Positions 6,234 to 12,495 of a stretch of DNA of 14,720 bases are shown here, piece after piece. Position 1 is the first letter of the stretch. Every line of letters starts with the position of its first letter. The notes beneath the pieces are model-generated. The model was given only the letters and a program-made list of their open reading frames with translations. It ran no database searches and had not been told where the DNA came from. Origin of the DNA: an uncultured Ruminococcus sp. (lineage in GTDB: Bacteria; Bacillota; Clostridia; Oscillospirales; Ruminococcaceae). The stretch covers positions 1 to 14,720 of the forward strand of contig CAJTYV010000046.1 in assembly GCA_910584195.1 (NCBI GenBank), read 5' to 3'. The position numbers were made by a program, and so were the translations under genes.

Positions 6234-6347
6234 CTATTCTCTTATGTCTTTTGCGAACTCCTCTATGGCAACGATGACGGTTTTAGATATATGAAGCAAA
6301 AGCATACATTTTCGCTCTGCATATCATTTTATATTCCTTTCGATCAC
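6234..6347 (-). pseudogene. Small ORF with an in-frame UGA
   Basis: From GTG 6347, with AGGAG at 6356-6352, a - strand frame reads VIERNIK, then UGA, then continues for 29 residues through CMLLLHISKTVIVAIEEF to a stop at 6236-6234. Without the UGA (one change from CGA or TGG) it would be a 37-residue amphipathic protein. A 14-codon ORF at 6327-6283 with its own AAAGGA overlaps in another frame. A terminator lies immediately upstream, so no promoter fits between. It is probably a decayed small gene; I do not recognise the product. Confidence 0.3.
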
Positions 6348-6376
6348 CTTTCTCCTATTGAAAAAATGTTTGTTTG

Positions 6377-6413
6377 AAGAAAAAGCAGCCTTGCCTTAGG
6401 ACTGCTTTTTCTT
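6377..6413. terminator. Bidirectional terminator
   Basis: AAGAAAAAGCAG (6377-6388) and CTGCTTTTTCTT (6402-6413) form a perfect 12-bp stem whose arms carry A and T runs, so it can act in both directions. It lies just past the stop of the - strand gene 7503-6430 and separates that block from the phage-derived island. Confidence 0.85.
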
Positions 6414-6429
6414 ATGAGCGGAATATTTT

Positions 6430-7503
6430 TTAATGAGATTTTTTCCTGAGTTCTTTTTGTTCCAGCTTTAACCCGCATATTTCGTTGATCAGGTTGTAGT
6501 CGATACCTGCATCGATCCAACGGCATAAATCCCTGTGTAGGACTGGTCGTGTTATATTGCCATCCTTGATACCGCCAAATCGTGTCATATTGCCTTTAAT
6601 GGAATATCCGTGCAGATTCATAAACTTTTCTATCTCATCAGATGATGGAATGGTCAGGTAAAATGCGAGCTGTAGATAAAACTCAGCTTTAACTGGCAAA
6701 TCGCCTTTTGTATATCGTTTCCAGTTCTTCCTGTCTATATCTTTGCCTTGCAGGTAGTTGCTTGCAAGAATTTTTTCAAAACCGTCAAAGGAAAAGCAGT
6801 CAGAATGGTTAAATCTGTTCTTGTTTTTGGCAGGGTCATATATATCATCAAAGGTTTCTGTCAGATACTTGATTTTTTCAGAGGTATCCATGTTTCTCAG
6901 TTTTTCGCTGTCGATGATCTTCATGCCGTTTAGCGGAAGAGAAGTAAAATCATATGTCGCATAGAACTTACTGCGGGCAGCGGCAAGTTCTGTTATTCTA
7001 TTTATGTAAACCATTTTATGCTTTTCGGCATCAGAGACAAGCGGGATTGACCATGTGCCTTTGGAAGAAGGGTCTTTATACAAATCTTTGTATAGTTCTT
7101 TATAATGCTGTAAGGCAGCATACCTTTTGCCCGCAATCTTACTGTCTGTTTGACTGGTTCCCTGCACTTCTGTATGTCCTACCATATAAGCATAGAAGGG
7201 CATCACATCCCTTGCGTGTATTTCCTGTATAGATGGACCAGCGACATCCATAACAAGCCTGTCAAGCGGGTTGCGGGAATCTACACTGATCCATGTGCCG
7301 TCAAAGGTAAAAGGCATGGAAGAGTAGCGGTAGGCTTCTCTTGCCGTGGCAAATTCGTCCTGTTCCATGATGCCTGAATCGACAAACTCATTTATTGTGT
7401 TTTGAAATGATTCAAAGTCTCTGTTAATCAGGGAATCAAAAACAGAAGTATTCAGAGTTTCGATTTCGTCATATAGTTGTCTGTATGATAGTTTGTCTTT
7501 CAT
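6430..7503 (-). CDS. Unrecognised 357-residue protein
   Basis: I do not recognise this gene. An open frame extends back to 7677, but ATG 7503 is chosen because AAAGGA lies nine bases upstream and the extra N-terminus looks non-coding. The product MKDKLSYRQLYDEI... is soluble, mixed helical and without a signal peptide. The last 100 residues (RKNWKRYTKGDLPVK, AFYLTIPSSDEIEKFMNLHGYSI, RDLCRWIDAGIDYNLINEIC) resemble a helical C-terminal module seen after many Firmicute proteins, of the type 'LALALKL-EE-LL-AGY ... YFIENGIYDI-EIN'. That points to a helix-turn-helix-like domain and possibly a regulator. It follows the gene at 8804-7680, with an extended -10 promoter between. It may be a two-gene accessory system. 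Confidence 0.7.
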   Translation of the reverse strand: MKDKLSYRQLYDEIETLNTSVFDSLINRDFESFQNTINEFVDSGIMEQDEFATAREAYRYSSMPFTFDGTWISVDSRNPLDRLVMDVAGPSIQEIHARDVMPFYAYMVGHTEVQGTSQTDSKIAGKRYAALQHYKELYKDLYKDPSSKGTWSIPLVSDAEKHKMVYINRITELAAARSKFYATYDFTSLPLNGMKIIDSEKLRNMDTSEKIKYLTETFDDIYDPAKNKNRFNHSDCFSFDGFEKILASNYLQGKDIDRKNWKRYTKGDLPVKAEFYLQLAFYLTIPSSDEIEKFMNLHGYSIKGNMTRFGGIKDGNITRPVLHRDLCRWIDAGIDYNLINEICGLKLEQKELRKKSH

Positions 7504-7555
7504 TTGTGGGTTTCCTTTCTGGAATGGGGATGGATTGATATATGATTCTGTAAAG

Positions 7556-7564
7556 ATTATAACA
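7556..7564 (-). promoter_or_regulatory. Extended -10 promoter of the 357-residue gene
   Basis: On the - strand TGTTATAAT (7564-7556) combines the TG extension with a perfect TATAAT about 50 bases before the start codon at 7503. No good -35 is visible. The ten bases TGTTATAATC are identical to the response regulator promoter at 121-130. Confidence 0.5.
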
Positions 7565-7606
7565 ATAATAGAAACATAAAGAAAGCTAAAACAGTTATCG
7601 CAATAA

Positions 7607-7639
7607 ATCAAACTGCCTGCGGAATGCAGACAGTCTGAT
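7607..7639. repeat. 14-bp hairpin between two genes
   Basis: ATCAAACTGCCTGC (7607-7620) pairs with GCAGACAGTCTGAT (7626-7639), with two G-T wobbles and a five-base loop. On the - strand TTTATTG follows, a weak T tract. It may partly terminate transcripts of the upstream gene (8804-7680), 41 bases after its stop. Confidence 0.55.
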
Positions 7640-7679
7640 GAAATGCAAATTTCTGAGGTCATAGATCGGTAACACACGC

Positions 7680-8804
7680 CTATAAATGATACTTTTCTTT
7701 TAACGGGTAGTAGATGTAATCTACATGGATATCATTCCAGTTCTGTCTTGGAATACGCATATTCTGGAAGAAACTATCTCTTTTAGTGAGTCCTGATCGT
7801 TCCTGTTTGGAATAATCGTAACCCTGCTCATTTTCTTTATCCTGTAAAAAAAGGATTCTATCGGCATCCGACATATACACCTGTAAGGTTATCTGTGGGA
7901 AAAAACCAAGATACCTTTCCAACATGAGATAGATGCAGATGATATTCTCGTAGATTTTCTTGAGATACATATTGTTGCATTTATCGAAGATGCCAATGGT
8001 GATATTTTTCCCTGTCGGCTTTCCGATGAAGAAGAATCCTGCGGCTGTCATATTGAAAAGGGAATAGTAGTTCCTTCTGTATTCTTTGGGTGAGGAGATC
8101 AGATCCCTTTCTCTTTCCAATCGCTCTTTTATGTCCAGATAACCAGAATAATCATCGTCAATCTGATATCCAAGAAAATTTCGCTGGTGATGATATAAGT
8201 CAGCGGTGATCTTGTAGTAATCATCCATAAAATCAGATACACGGGGAAAACCAGAGGCGATAAGTTCCTTATCTTTGATGGGAAACTTCTCGTAAAGGTT
8301 TCCGTATAACTGATAGACTGACATCTGGTTTTCTGTTGTAAAGACGCAGATACAGTGATCTGTCAGGAAATTCAGCAGATTCTGCAGGGTCAGTTCCATG
8401 GAAAGTTGCTCCATCATTGGAACAGCCTGCCTTATGATGAATTCTGTCCTGTATATATTGTGCCAGATCTTTCTGTTATTCAGCTTGACAGAGCAGGAAT
8501 CCCTTGTGCTACATTCATGGTACATGGCAAGGGGAAACTTTGTCATGATGTAAAGGCAGGTCTTTGTGTCAGTAGCCTGTTTTTTGACTAACAGGCCATA
8601 GGAGAGCAGGTCAGCGATCATATCATTTGCCTTATGCTCATTAATTTGATAGAAAATCCTGACCAGAGTAACCGCCTGCTTTCTCAGCATAAATCCGCCG
8701 CCTATGTAGAAAAGTATATTCGATATGGGTATATTCCTGTTAAAACATTCTTCCTTTGCCAGTCTGCTTTTCGTTCTGGCAGAGATATTTTCGTTCCTGT
8801 ACAT
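7680..8804 (-). CDS. Unrecognised 374-residue protein with N-terminal winged-helix-like region
   Basis: I cannot assign a family. GTG 8816 is an alternative start but sits only one base after GGAG (8821-8818); ATG 8804 (MYRNENISARTKSRL) is preferred at a 13-base spacing. Residues about 20-100 read like a winged helix (FMLRKQAVTLVRIFYQI, MIADLLSYGLLVKK, then a strand), the style of replication/relaxation or plasmid regulator proteins. The rest is rich in aromatic residues (MDDYYKITADLYHHQRNFLG, YRRNYYSLFNMTAAGFFFIG). There is no signal peptide or clear membrane helix. It sits upstream of another unknown gene in the same direction with its own promoter. A DNA-binding maintenance protein is a guess. 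Confidence 0.68.
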   Translation of the reverse strand: MYRNENISARTKSRLAKEECFNRNIPISNILFYIGGGFMLRKQAVTLVRIFYQINEHKANDMIADLLSYGLLVKKQATDTKTCLYIMTKFPLAMYHECSTRDSCSVKLNNRKIWHNIYRTEFIIRQAVPMMEQLSMELTLQNLLNFLTDHCICVFTTENQMSVYQLYGNLYEKFPIKDKELIASGFPRVSDFMDDYYKITADLYHHQRNFLGYQIDDDYSGYLDIKERLERERDLISSPKEYRRNYYSLFNMTAAGFFFIGKPTGKNITIGIFDKCNNMYLKKIYENIICIYLMLERYLGFFPQITLQVYMSDADRILFLQDKENEQGYDYSKQERSGLTKRDSFFQNMRIPRQNWNDIHVDYIYYPLKEKYHL

Positions 8805-8860
8805 ATGTGATTTCACACTCCTTTTTATCTGTCTGTAAGCACTTGAAAGGCTTACCTTAC

Positions 8861-8888
8861 ATCATAGATAAAAGGAGTGGATTGATAA
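8861..8888 (-). promoter_or_regulatory. Promoter of the 374-residue gene
   Basis: On the - strand TTATCA (8888-8883) and TATGAT (8866-8861) are spaced by 16 bases. CACTCCTTTTTATC (8816-8829) and GATAAAAGGAGTG (8867-8879) form an imperfect inverted repeat spanning the -10 region and the ribosome binding site. Confidence 0.5.
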
Positions 8889-8946
8889 TCTGGCAGATAG
8901 ATAGAGGGTTGTGGTGGAAAATACGATATTTGAAGAAAGATATAGT

Positions 8947-8968
8947 AAAAGCCCCTCGAAAGAGAGGC
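8947..8968 (-). terminator. Terminator after the antitoxin gene
   Basis: On the - strand GCCTCTC and GAGGGGC (8968-8951) form a 7-bp stem with one wobble and a four-base loop, then TTTT. It lies 20 bases after the stop of the antitoxin gene. It shares GCCCCTCG with the terminator at 9585-9608. Confidence 0.72.
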
Positions 8969-8987
8969 GGTGAAGCAAGAGAGGCAA

Positions 8988-9203
8988 TTATTTCATAGCC
9001 AGCCTTTCTATTTTTAGCTCTTCGATGTTTATATCTTTCGGCAGAATGCCAAATAAGGATTTGGCGGTTTCCACTCTGTCATGGTATGGACTGGTCAGTT
9101 TTGCCACTACTTCTCCGTTTCTTGTGATAAAGACATCTTCCGTAGCAGATATCTGTAGATATTTTTCAAGATTGTTTTTAAGTTCTGTTGCTGTAATTGA
9201 CAT
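8988..9203 (-). CDS. Phd/YefM-family antitoxin, apparently without toxin
   Basis: The 71-residue product has the classic N-terminus of Phd/YefM-type antitoxins: MSITATELKNNLEKYLQIS, then VFITRNGEVVAKLTSP. Such proteins bind operator DNA with this domain and neutralise a toxin with the C-terminal tail, here SLFGILPKDINIEELKIERL. That tail resembles antitoxins paired with PIN or RelE toxins. AAAGGAAG lies ten bases before the ATG and a TATAAT at 9235-9230. The usual toxin gene should follow directly, but the next 170 bases hold a terminator and no ORF. It is therefore an orphan: a relic, an anti-addiction module, or a standalone repressor. Confidence 0.85.
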   Translation of the reverse strand: MSITATELKNNLEKYLQISATEDVFITRNGEVVAKLTSPYHDRVETAKSLFGILPKDINIEELKIERLAMK

Positions 9204-9229
9204 ATAAAGAAGACTTCCTTTCTACTACT

Positions 9230-9235
9230 ATTATA
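9230..9235 (-). promoter_or_regulatory. -10 element of the antitoxin gene
   Basis: A perfect TATAAT on the - strand lies 26 bases upstream of the antitoxin start codon. The surroundings are very AT-rich and a convincing -35 is not seen. Phd-type antitoxins usually repress their own promoter. Confidence 0.4.
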
Positions 9236-9335
9236 ATAATTTAAATTTCCCGATTGTAGAAATTGCTTTATTTAAATGATTATGTCATATTTTAAGTAAA
9301 GACTGGCGGTTGATTCGATGTTATGTGTAATTACA

Positions 9336-9565
9336 TTAAACACTTTCTGCCATTCCTAACTGCAGGCTGTTGTCAGTCGTGTACCAGCCAATTATTCTGT
9401 CTCTGCCATCAATCTGCATTTCAAGCAGTTCGTCACAGCTTTTATCAGTGTATATAATTACTGCGGACAACAATGTGACTCCATCGTTATCCAGATAAAT
9501 TGGATTTTTAGCCCAAGCCATTGATCGGGATATTTTAAAGCCATTTCTTCAAAAGTTAATCTTAT
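9336..9565 (-). pseudogene. Frameshifted small conserved gene
   Basis: The open part at 9521-9336 encodes NPIYLDNDGVTLLSAVIIYT ... IGWYTTDNSLQLGMAESV, which has no ribosome binding site at its ATG. Directly upstream, in another frame, the sequence reads RLTFEEMALKYPDQWLGLK, preceded by AAAGGAG (9577-9571). Adding one A to the run of five A at the junction joins the two into one protein of about 76 residues. The original start appears to be ATA (9565-9563), perhaps mutated from ATG. I loosely remember similar YPDQWLGLKN...DG...YTDKS proteins in Lachnospiraceae, with no known function. Either a decayed gene or a sequencing error in the A run. Confidence 0.6.
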
Positions 9566-9584
9566 AAAATCTCCTTTGATTGAT

Positions 9585-9608
9585 AAAAATGCCCCTCGGA
9601 GGAGGGGC
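9585..9608 (-). terminator. Terminator after the Rpn-family gene
   Basis: On the - strand GCCCCTC, four loop bases and GAGGGGC (9608-9591) form a perfect 7-bp GC-rich stem, followed by A then five T. It lies 12 bases after the stop codon at 9621. Confidence 0.85.
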
Positions 9609-9620
9609 AGTAGAACGTGA

Positions 9621-10592
9621 TTATTTCCAGAACTTATCCATGTATTCCTGAGCGGTGTCTTCTGATAAGGAGAATTTCACCATTAACTGATTTTGGGTTT
9701 TAGTGTATGGAATATCCATTTCCTGCAGGCTTTCAATTAATGCCTGAATACCCTTAATTTCTCCTTTTAGAACTCCTTCTTTTTCAACCTCATCAAATAA
9801 AGTACACATATTAACATCTCCTTTCATGGATAACGCATTGTAATCAATCTTGAGTTTAGTGGCTCCTGCCACGGTCATGACCACTGTTTTGTCTACATTA
9901 TGTTCTAAGGCATATTCTATGAATTTTTCCTTAGCCTCATTCTTTGTGATGCCTTTTTTCAAAACTACTTTCAGCATATCAAAAAATGTGATATTTGTCA
10001 TGTTGTGGAATACCAGATCATTCTTCCTTGCTTCCACAAGAAGCATTTTGTAATCGTTGACAAAGGGCTTCATCTTATCAGGAATGTTTAGCATCCCGTG
10101 AAGGGTAGTAGCCCCGTCCCAAGGATGATCGCCGTAATAGACAACAACGGTGATGACAGGAGTAAATTTGTCTGTCCGTTTCATTCTGGAAAGGTATTCA
10201 TCATCTGTCATTTCATCTTTTTTCTGGTATTTCTTGGCATTGCGGTCATACTGCTTTTTGTATGTGCCGTAATCATAACCCATAACCCGCATCGGCATGG
10301 CATAGTGTATATGCTCCTGTGATTCTATGCCGAGCATGACTAATTCAACCCCGTAAGCGGTAGATCTTTTATGGATCTTTATGTTGTCTCTGGATGCCTT
10401 GATGCTCTCGGCATATTCCCTGTGTTCAAGGATAGAAGATTCCTCCGTGTCGGCATCTTCCAGCTCATCGGGAGAGATCACCTGTTCACCGTCAAACAGG
10501 ACTGCGTTAAAGAAATCAGCAAACTGTCCGTTGTCATTCCAGTAATTCTTTAGTACTGTATCAGGCTTTAGACCCTGTGTTTTCTTTGGCAT
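9621..10592 (-). CDS. Rpn-family recombination-promoting nuclease / putative transposase
   Basis: The product has 323 residues and belongs to the Rpn/YhgA-like group (PD-(D/E)XK nuclease fold, often labelled putative transposase). The diagnostic part is FADFFNAVLFDG near the N-terminus, RDNIKIHKRS, then VELVMLGIESQEHIHYAMPM followed by RVMGYDYGTYKKQY. The E-x-Q in GIESQ is the expected active-site motif. A PVITVVVYYGDHPW-type segment and helices follow; the C-terminus lacks the long tail of some relatives. ATG 10592 is chosen over 10634 because AAAGGGG lies eight bases upstream and MPKKTQGLKPD is a natural start. It has its own promoter and terminator. Known relatives are DNA endonucleases that raise recombination; a role in phage defence is also possible. 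Confidence 0.85.
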   Translation of the reverse strand: MPKKTQGLKPDTVLKNYWNDNGQFADFFNAVLFDGEQVISPDELEDADTEESSILEHREYAESIKASRDNIKIHKRSTAYGVELVMLGIESQEHIHYAMPMRVMGYDYGTYKKQYDRNAKKYQKKDEMTDDEYLSRMKRTDKFTPVITVVVYYGDHPWDGATTLHGMLNIPDKMKPFVNDYKMLLVEARKNDLVFHNMTNITFFDMLKVVLKKGITKNEAKEKFIEYALEHNVDKTVVMTVAGATKLKIDYNALSMKGDVNMCTLFDEVEKEGVLKGEIKGIQALIESLQEMDIPYTKTQNQLMVKFSLSEDTAQEYMDKFWK

Positions 10593-10621
10593 TCTGTAGC
10601 CCCTTTCTTCTGTGTAATTGT

Positions 10622-10650
10622 AGTATACTATCAAATCATCATGGTTTCAA
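10622..10650 (-). promoter_or_regulatory. Promoter of the Rpn-family gene
   Basis: On the - strand TTGAAA (10650-10645) and TATACT (10627-10622) are separated by 17 bases. The -10 is embedded in the palindrome TAGTATACTA (10621-10630), which could be an operator. Confidence 0.72.
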
Positions 10651-10664
10651 GCATATCTGTGGGA

Positions 10665-10704
10665 ATACAGGGGGATTCCGTCATATAGATCAATCCCCCT
10701 GTAT
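10665..10704. repeat. Perfect 13-bp inverted repeat with G5/C5
   Basis: ATACAGGGGGATT (10665-10677) and AATCCCCCTGTAT (10692-10704) are perfectly complementary with a 14-base spacer. It starts 2 bases after the stop of the 89-residue gene and would be a very stable hairpin, but neither strand has a T run after it. It may be a transcript-stabilising 3' structure, a rho-aided terminator or a protein site. Confidence 0.7.
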
Positions 10705-10706
10705 CA

Positions 10707-10976
10707 TTATGCTCTATAAAAGAATTCCTCAAAGATATTTTCACATTCCTTAACGGATTTCAGATCGTAGTGACCGTGATTGAGGCTCTGGTTGAGTTCA
10801 TTCCAGCCAGTCCAAACGGCATAAGTGCCGTTATCATTTTTTGCTGATACCATAAAGAGATAGCTGTCATCGGGGTGGCTGGATTTTCTCCTGATCTCCA
10901 ATACTGTGTATTTGGGAAGATTCTCTTTAAAGTAGAGTTCTACATGTTCCCTTACTTCGTTTAAATTTATGTTCAT
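10707..10976 (-). CDS. Unrecognised 89-residue protein
   Basis: I do not recognise the family. AGGAGG at 10991-10986 lies nine bases before the ATG, so translation is well supported. The product starts MNINLNEVREHVELYFKENL and has a basic-aromatic core (YTVLEIRRKS, YLFMVSAKNDNGTYAVWTGW) and a helical end (SVKECENIFEEFFYRA). The pattern helix, strands, helix suggests a compact alpha/beta fold with no membrane segment. It starts 19 bases after the stop of the 142-residue gene and probably belongs to the RadC/J-domain operon. It is likely a conserved conjugative-element gene. Confidence 0.7.
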   Translation of the reverse strand: MNINLNEVREHVELYFKENLPKYTVLEIRRKSSHPDDSYLFMVSAKNDNGTYAVWTGWNELNQSLNHGHYDLKSVKECENIFEEFFYRA

Positions 10977-10995
10977 AAAATTTGTCCTCCTGTTT

Positions 10996-11424
10996 TCAGA
11001 TTAATGGCAGTTTATAAAAGGAATCCCCCATGACTTTGAGAAGTGTCTGGCTTTCCCTCTTATTGCAGGTAATCATAAAGTGGTAGAACACAAGCCCTGA
11101 AAATGTCTGTTGCAAAGTCCTGTGGTCCGTTGCCATTATTTTTGCGACTTCTTCCATCTTAAGGTTGCCTGTCATTGCTATCCTTTTCGCAATAAAAGGG
11201 ATTTCGGCAAGCCGTCTGCCTGTCTGTGCGGATCTCTCATTCCGCAGGTCAGTCCTGTAGGCGGGGTCTGATAAGATCCTAATCCAGCAAAGGTCCAAAT
11301 CTTTCATAAGGCGTGAACTTCTCAGCTCTTCCGCAGTCGCTTTATGGTTGAAGCAGAAGTTGTTTACCTCGTGGGAAAAGTAGGATGCGATCTCCTTTGA
11401 ACTTGCGTTTTTTAAATCGATCAT
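10996..11424 (-). CDS. Unrecognised 142-residue protein with HTH-like segment
   Basis: AAAGGAG lies six bases before ATG 11424. The soluble product begins MIDLKNASSKEIASYFSHEV. The stretch LKMEEVAKIMATDHRTLQQ (about residues 88-106) has the spacing of a helix-turn-helix, which would suit a small DNA-binding protein, but no known family is identified. It contains several cysteines and histidines (FCFNH, ITCNKRE) without an ordered metal motif. It lies 16 bases downstream of the J-domain gene and 19 bases upstream of the 89-residue gene, so all are likely co-transcribed. A regulator or accessory protein of a mobile element is the best guess. Confidence 0.7.
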   Translation of the reverse strand: MIDLKNASSKEIASYFSHEVNNFCFNHKATAEELRSSRLMKDLDLCWIRILSDPAYRTDLRNERSAQTGRRLAEIPFIAKRIAMTGNLKMEEVAKIMATDHRTLQQTFSGLVFYHFMITCNKRESQTLLKVMGDSFYKLPLI

Positions 11425-11440
11425 ATGAGTCTCCTTTCTT

Positions 11441-11956
11441 TTATGTTCTGGTCAGTTTTTCTGTTTCCGTTTCCTGTTTTTTCTGAAACTTGATTTCCAC
11501 GGAGCCGTACTTTGCCCGTATATAAGACATAGAAGCAGGCTTGGAGCTGAACTTGTGGAAGTCATCGAAATGCTTGTACCACATCTGTTTCTGGCTTGCC
11601 CAGCGGAACCCAAGTGCCTTCAGCTCCTTTCTGTATGGGTAACAGTCTGACACCCATATCCAGACGCCGATCACCTCAACGGTAATATCCTTAAATCTGG
11701 AAAGCTGCATGATCGCCTCCCTGATTTGGGCGTCTTTTTGCCAGTCATACTGTTGTTTCTGCTTGTCCGTGGCTTTGCTGTATGTATCCTCATGCTCATA
11801 GTCGTATTTTAGTTTCTTGAACAGGCGGTCATATTCGGCGTTGATTTCTTTGATCACATCCTCGTTACCGCCGTTGTCAGGATGGTGCTTTACGACAAGC
11901 CGCCGATATTCTTTGCGCAGTTCCTTTAATGTTGTGATTCCATTAAACCATTTCAT
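11441..11956 (-). CDS. J-domain (DnaJ-like) protein of a mobile element
   Basis: The product has 171 residues. The N-terminal J domain (about 1-55) has ITTLKELRKEYRRLVVKHHP with the essential HPD at 25-27, which stimulates Hsp70 (DnaK). It lacks the G/F, zinc and substrate domains of full DnaJ. The C-terminal part (about 95-165) contains GVWIWVSDCYPYRKELKALG, then FRWASQKQMWYKH, a module I associate with J-domain proteins on plasmids and conjugative elements. ATG 11956 is preferred to GTG 11974 because AAGGGAG fits the former. The start lies 14 bases after the RadC stop, indicating one operon. Its likely job is to recruit host DnaK to an element-encoded partner, possibly in replication; the partner is unknown. 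Confidence 0.85.
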   Translation of the reverse strand: MKWFNGITTLKELRKEYRRLVVKHHPDNGGNEDVIKEINAEYDRLFKKLKYDYEHEDTYSKATDKQKQQYDWQKDAQIREAIMQLSRFKDITVEVIGVWIWVSDCYPYRKELKALGFRWASQKQMWYKHFDDFHKFSSKPASMSYIRAKYGSVEIKFQKKQETETEKLTRT

Positions 11957-11970
11957 GCCATGTTCTCCCT

Positions 11971-12435
11971 TCACAAAAGTTTTGCTTCTCTGAAACTCAG
12001 ATAAGAATTATGACCAATGATGATATGGTCAGCCAGACAGATATTCAGCAGTTCCCCGCAGTCCTTCAGCCGTTTTGTCAGTTCCATGTCACATTCGCTG
12101 GGAACAGGGTTTCCAGATGGGTGATTGTGGCAGAGGATGATCTGGACGGCACCGATAAGTGCCGCCCGTAAAAAGACTTCCCGTGGGCTGACAAGGCTTG
12201 TGCATATGGTTCCTTTGGATAGAAAAAACATCCCTAAAACTTTGCACGAATTGTTAAGTGCGATCAGATAGACATGTTCTTCTGCCAGTTCATCCATATG
12301 CAGAAGTTTCTTGAGCATAAGGGAGATTTCTTTTGGGCTGTCCATCTTCTGGCATTCGTAATTGATGCCTTTTTCTTTCACTAAAACAGTCCTGTCATGG
12401 TCTGTGATCCTTGCATCATAAAAGTCGATCCGCAT
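11971..12435 (-). CDS. RadC-like JAB/MPN domain protein
   Basis: The product has 154 residues from ATG 12435; an in-frame ATG at 12447 exists, but TGGAGG sits just before 12435. The RadC/JAB fold is shown by EEHVYLIALNNSCKVLGMFF, SPREVFLRAALIGAVQIILC, and the metal motif HNHPSGNPVPSECD (H-x-H-x7-S-x2-D). The end ADHIIIGHNSYLSFREA is typical of the family. The metal ligands look complete. It is short because the N-terminal helix-hairpin-helix of chromosomal RadC is absent, as in mobile-element copies. Such copies are common in conjugative elements and antirestriction gene clusters, but the biochemical role is not settled. It leads the RadC, J-domain, 142- and 89-residue gene run. Confidence 0.9.
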   Translation of the reverse strand: MRIDFYDARITDHDRTVLVKEKGINYECQKMDSPKEISLMLKKLLHMDELAEEHVYLIALNNSCKVLGMFFLSKGTICTSLVSPREVFLRAALIGAVQIILCHNHPSGNPVPSECDMELTKRLKDCGELLNICLADHIIIGHNSYLSFREAKLL

Positions 12436-12452
12436 GGTGTCCTCCATTCTGT

Positions 12453-12485
12453 AAAAAAGGGATGCACATATAAAAGCTGCATCCC
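12453..12485 (-). terminator. Terminator after the DUF262 gene
   Basis: On the - strand GGGATGCA (12485-12478) and TGCATCCC (12466-12459) form a perfect 8-bp stem, followed by six T (12458-12453). It lies between the DUF262 stop and the RadC start, so the RadC group needs read-through or a promoter I cannot see. Confidence 0.87.
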
Positions 12486-12495
12486 TGAAACAAAT

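Larger units (their letters stand above)
5658..6376. other. Gene-poor spacer of the phage-derived island
   Basis: No intact gene is visible on either strand. The first part holds the likely toxin promoter zone; its - strand sequence TCAGTATAGA (5692-5683) also occurs at the antisense RNA start (5422-5431), but I see no clean -35/-10 pair. Positions 5770-5940 are rich in G and T and poor in C on the + strand. Then come the 11-base-period repeats at 6048-6066, an inverted repeat at 6118-6139 and one broken small ORF at 6234-6347. It may be degraded phage DNA. Confidence 0.5.

Noticed and set aside
6954..7377. Overlapping + strand ORFs of 75-92 residues
   Set aside because: They lie opposite the 357-residue gene, have no convincing ribosome binding sites and give unlikely protein composition.
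7504..7677. N-terminal extension of the 357-residue protein to 7677
   Set aside because: The stretch contains an extended -10 and a 14-bp hairpin, and a good ribosome binding site precedes ATG 7503.
8756..8998. 80-residue + strand ORF across the promoter of the 374-residue gene
   Set aside because: Its end is the antisense of the antitoxin terminator and its start lies inside the opposite gene; there is no ribosome binding site.
9621..10592. Rpn-family gene as part of an insertion sequence
   Set aside because: Despite the 'putative transposase' label no terminal inverted repeats or target duplications flank it, and it has an ordinary promoter and terminator.
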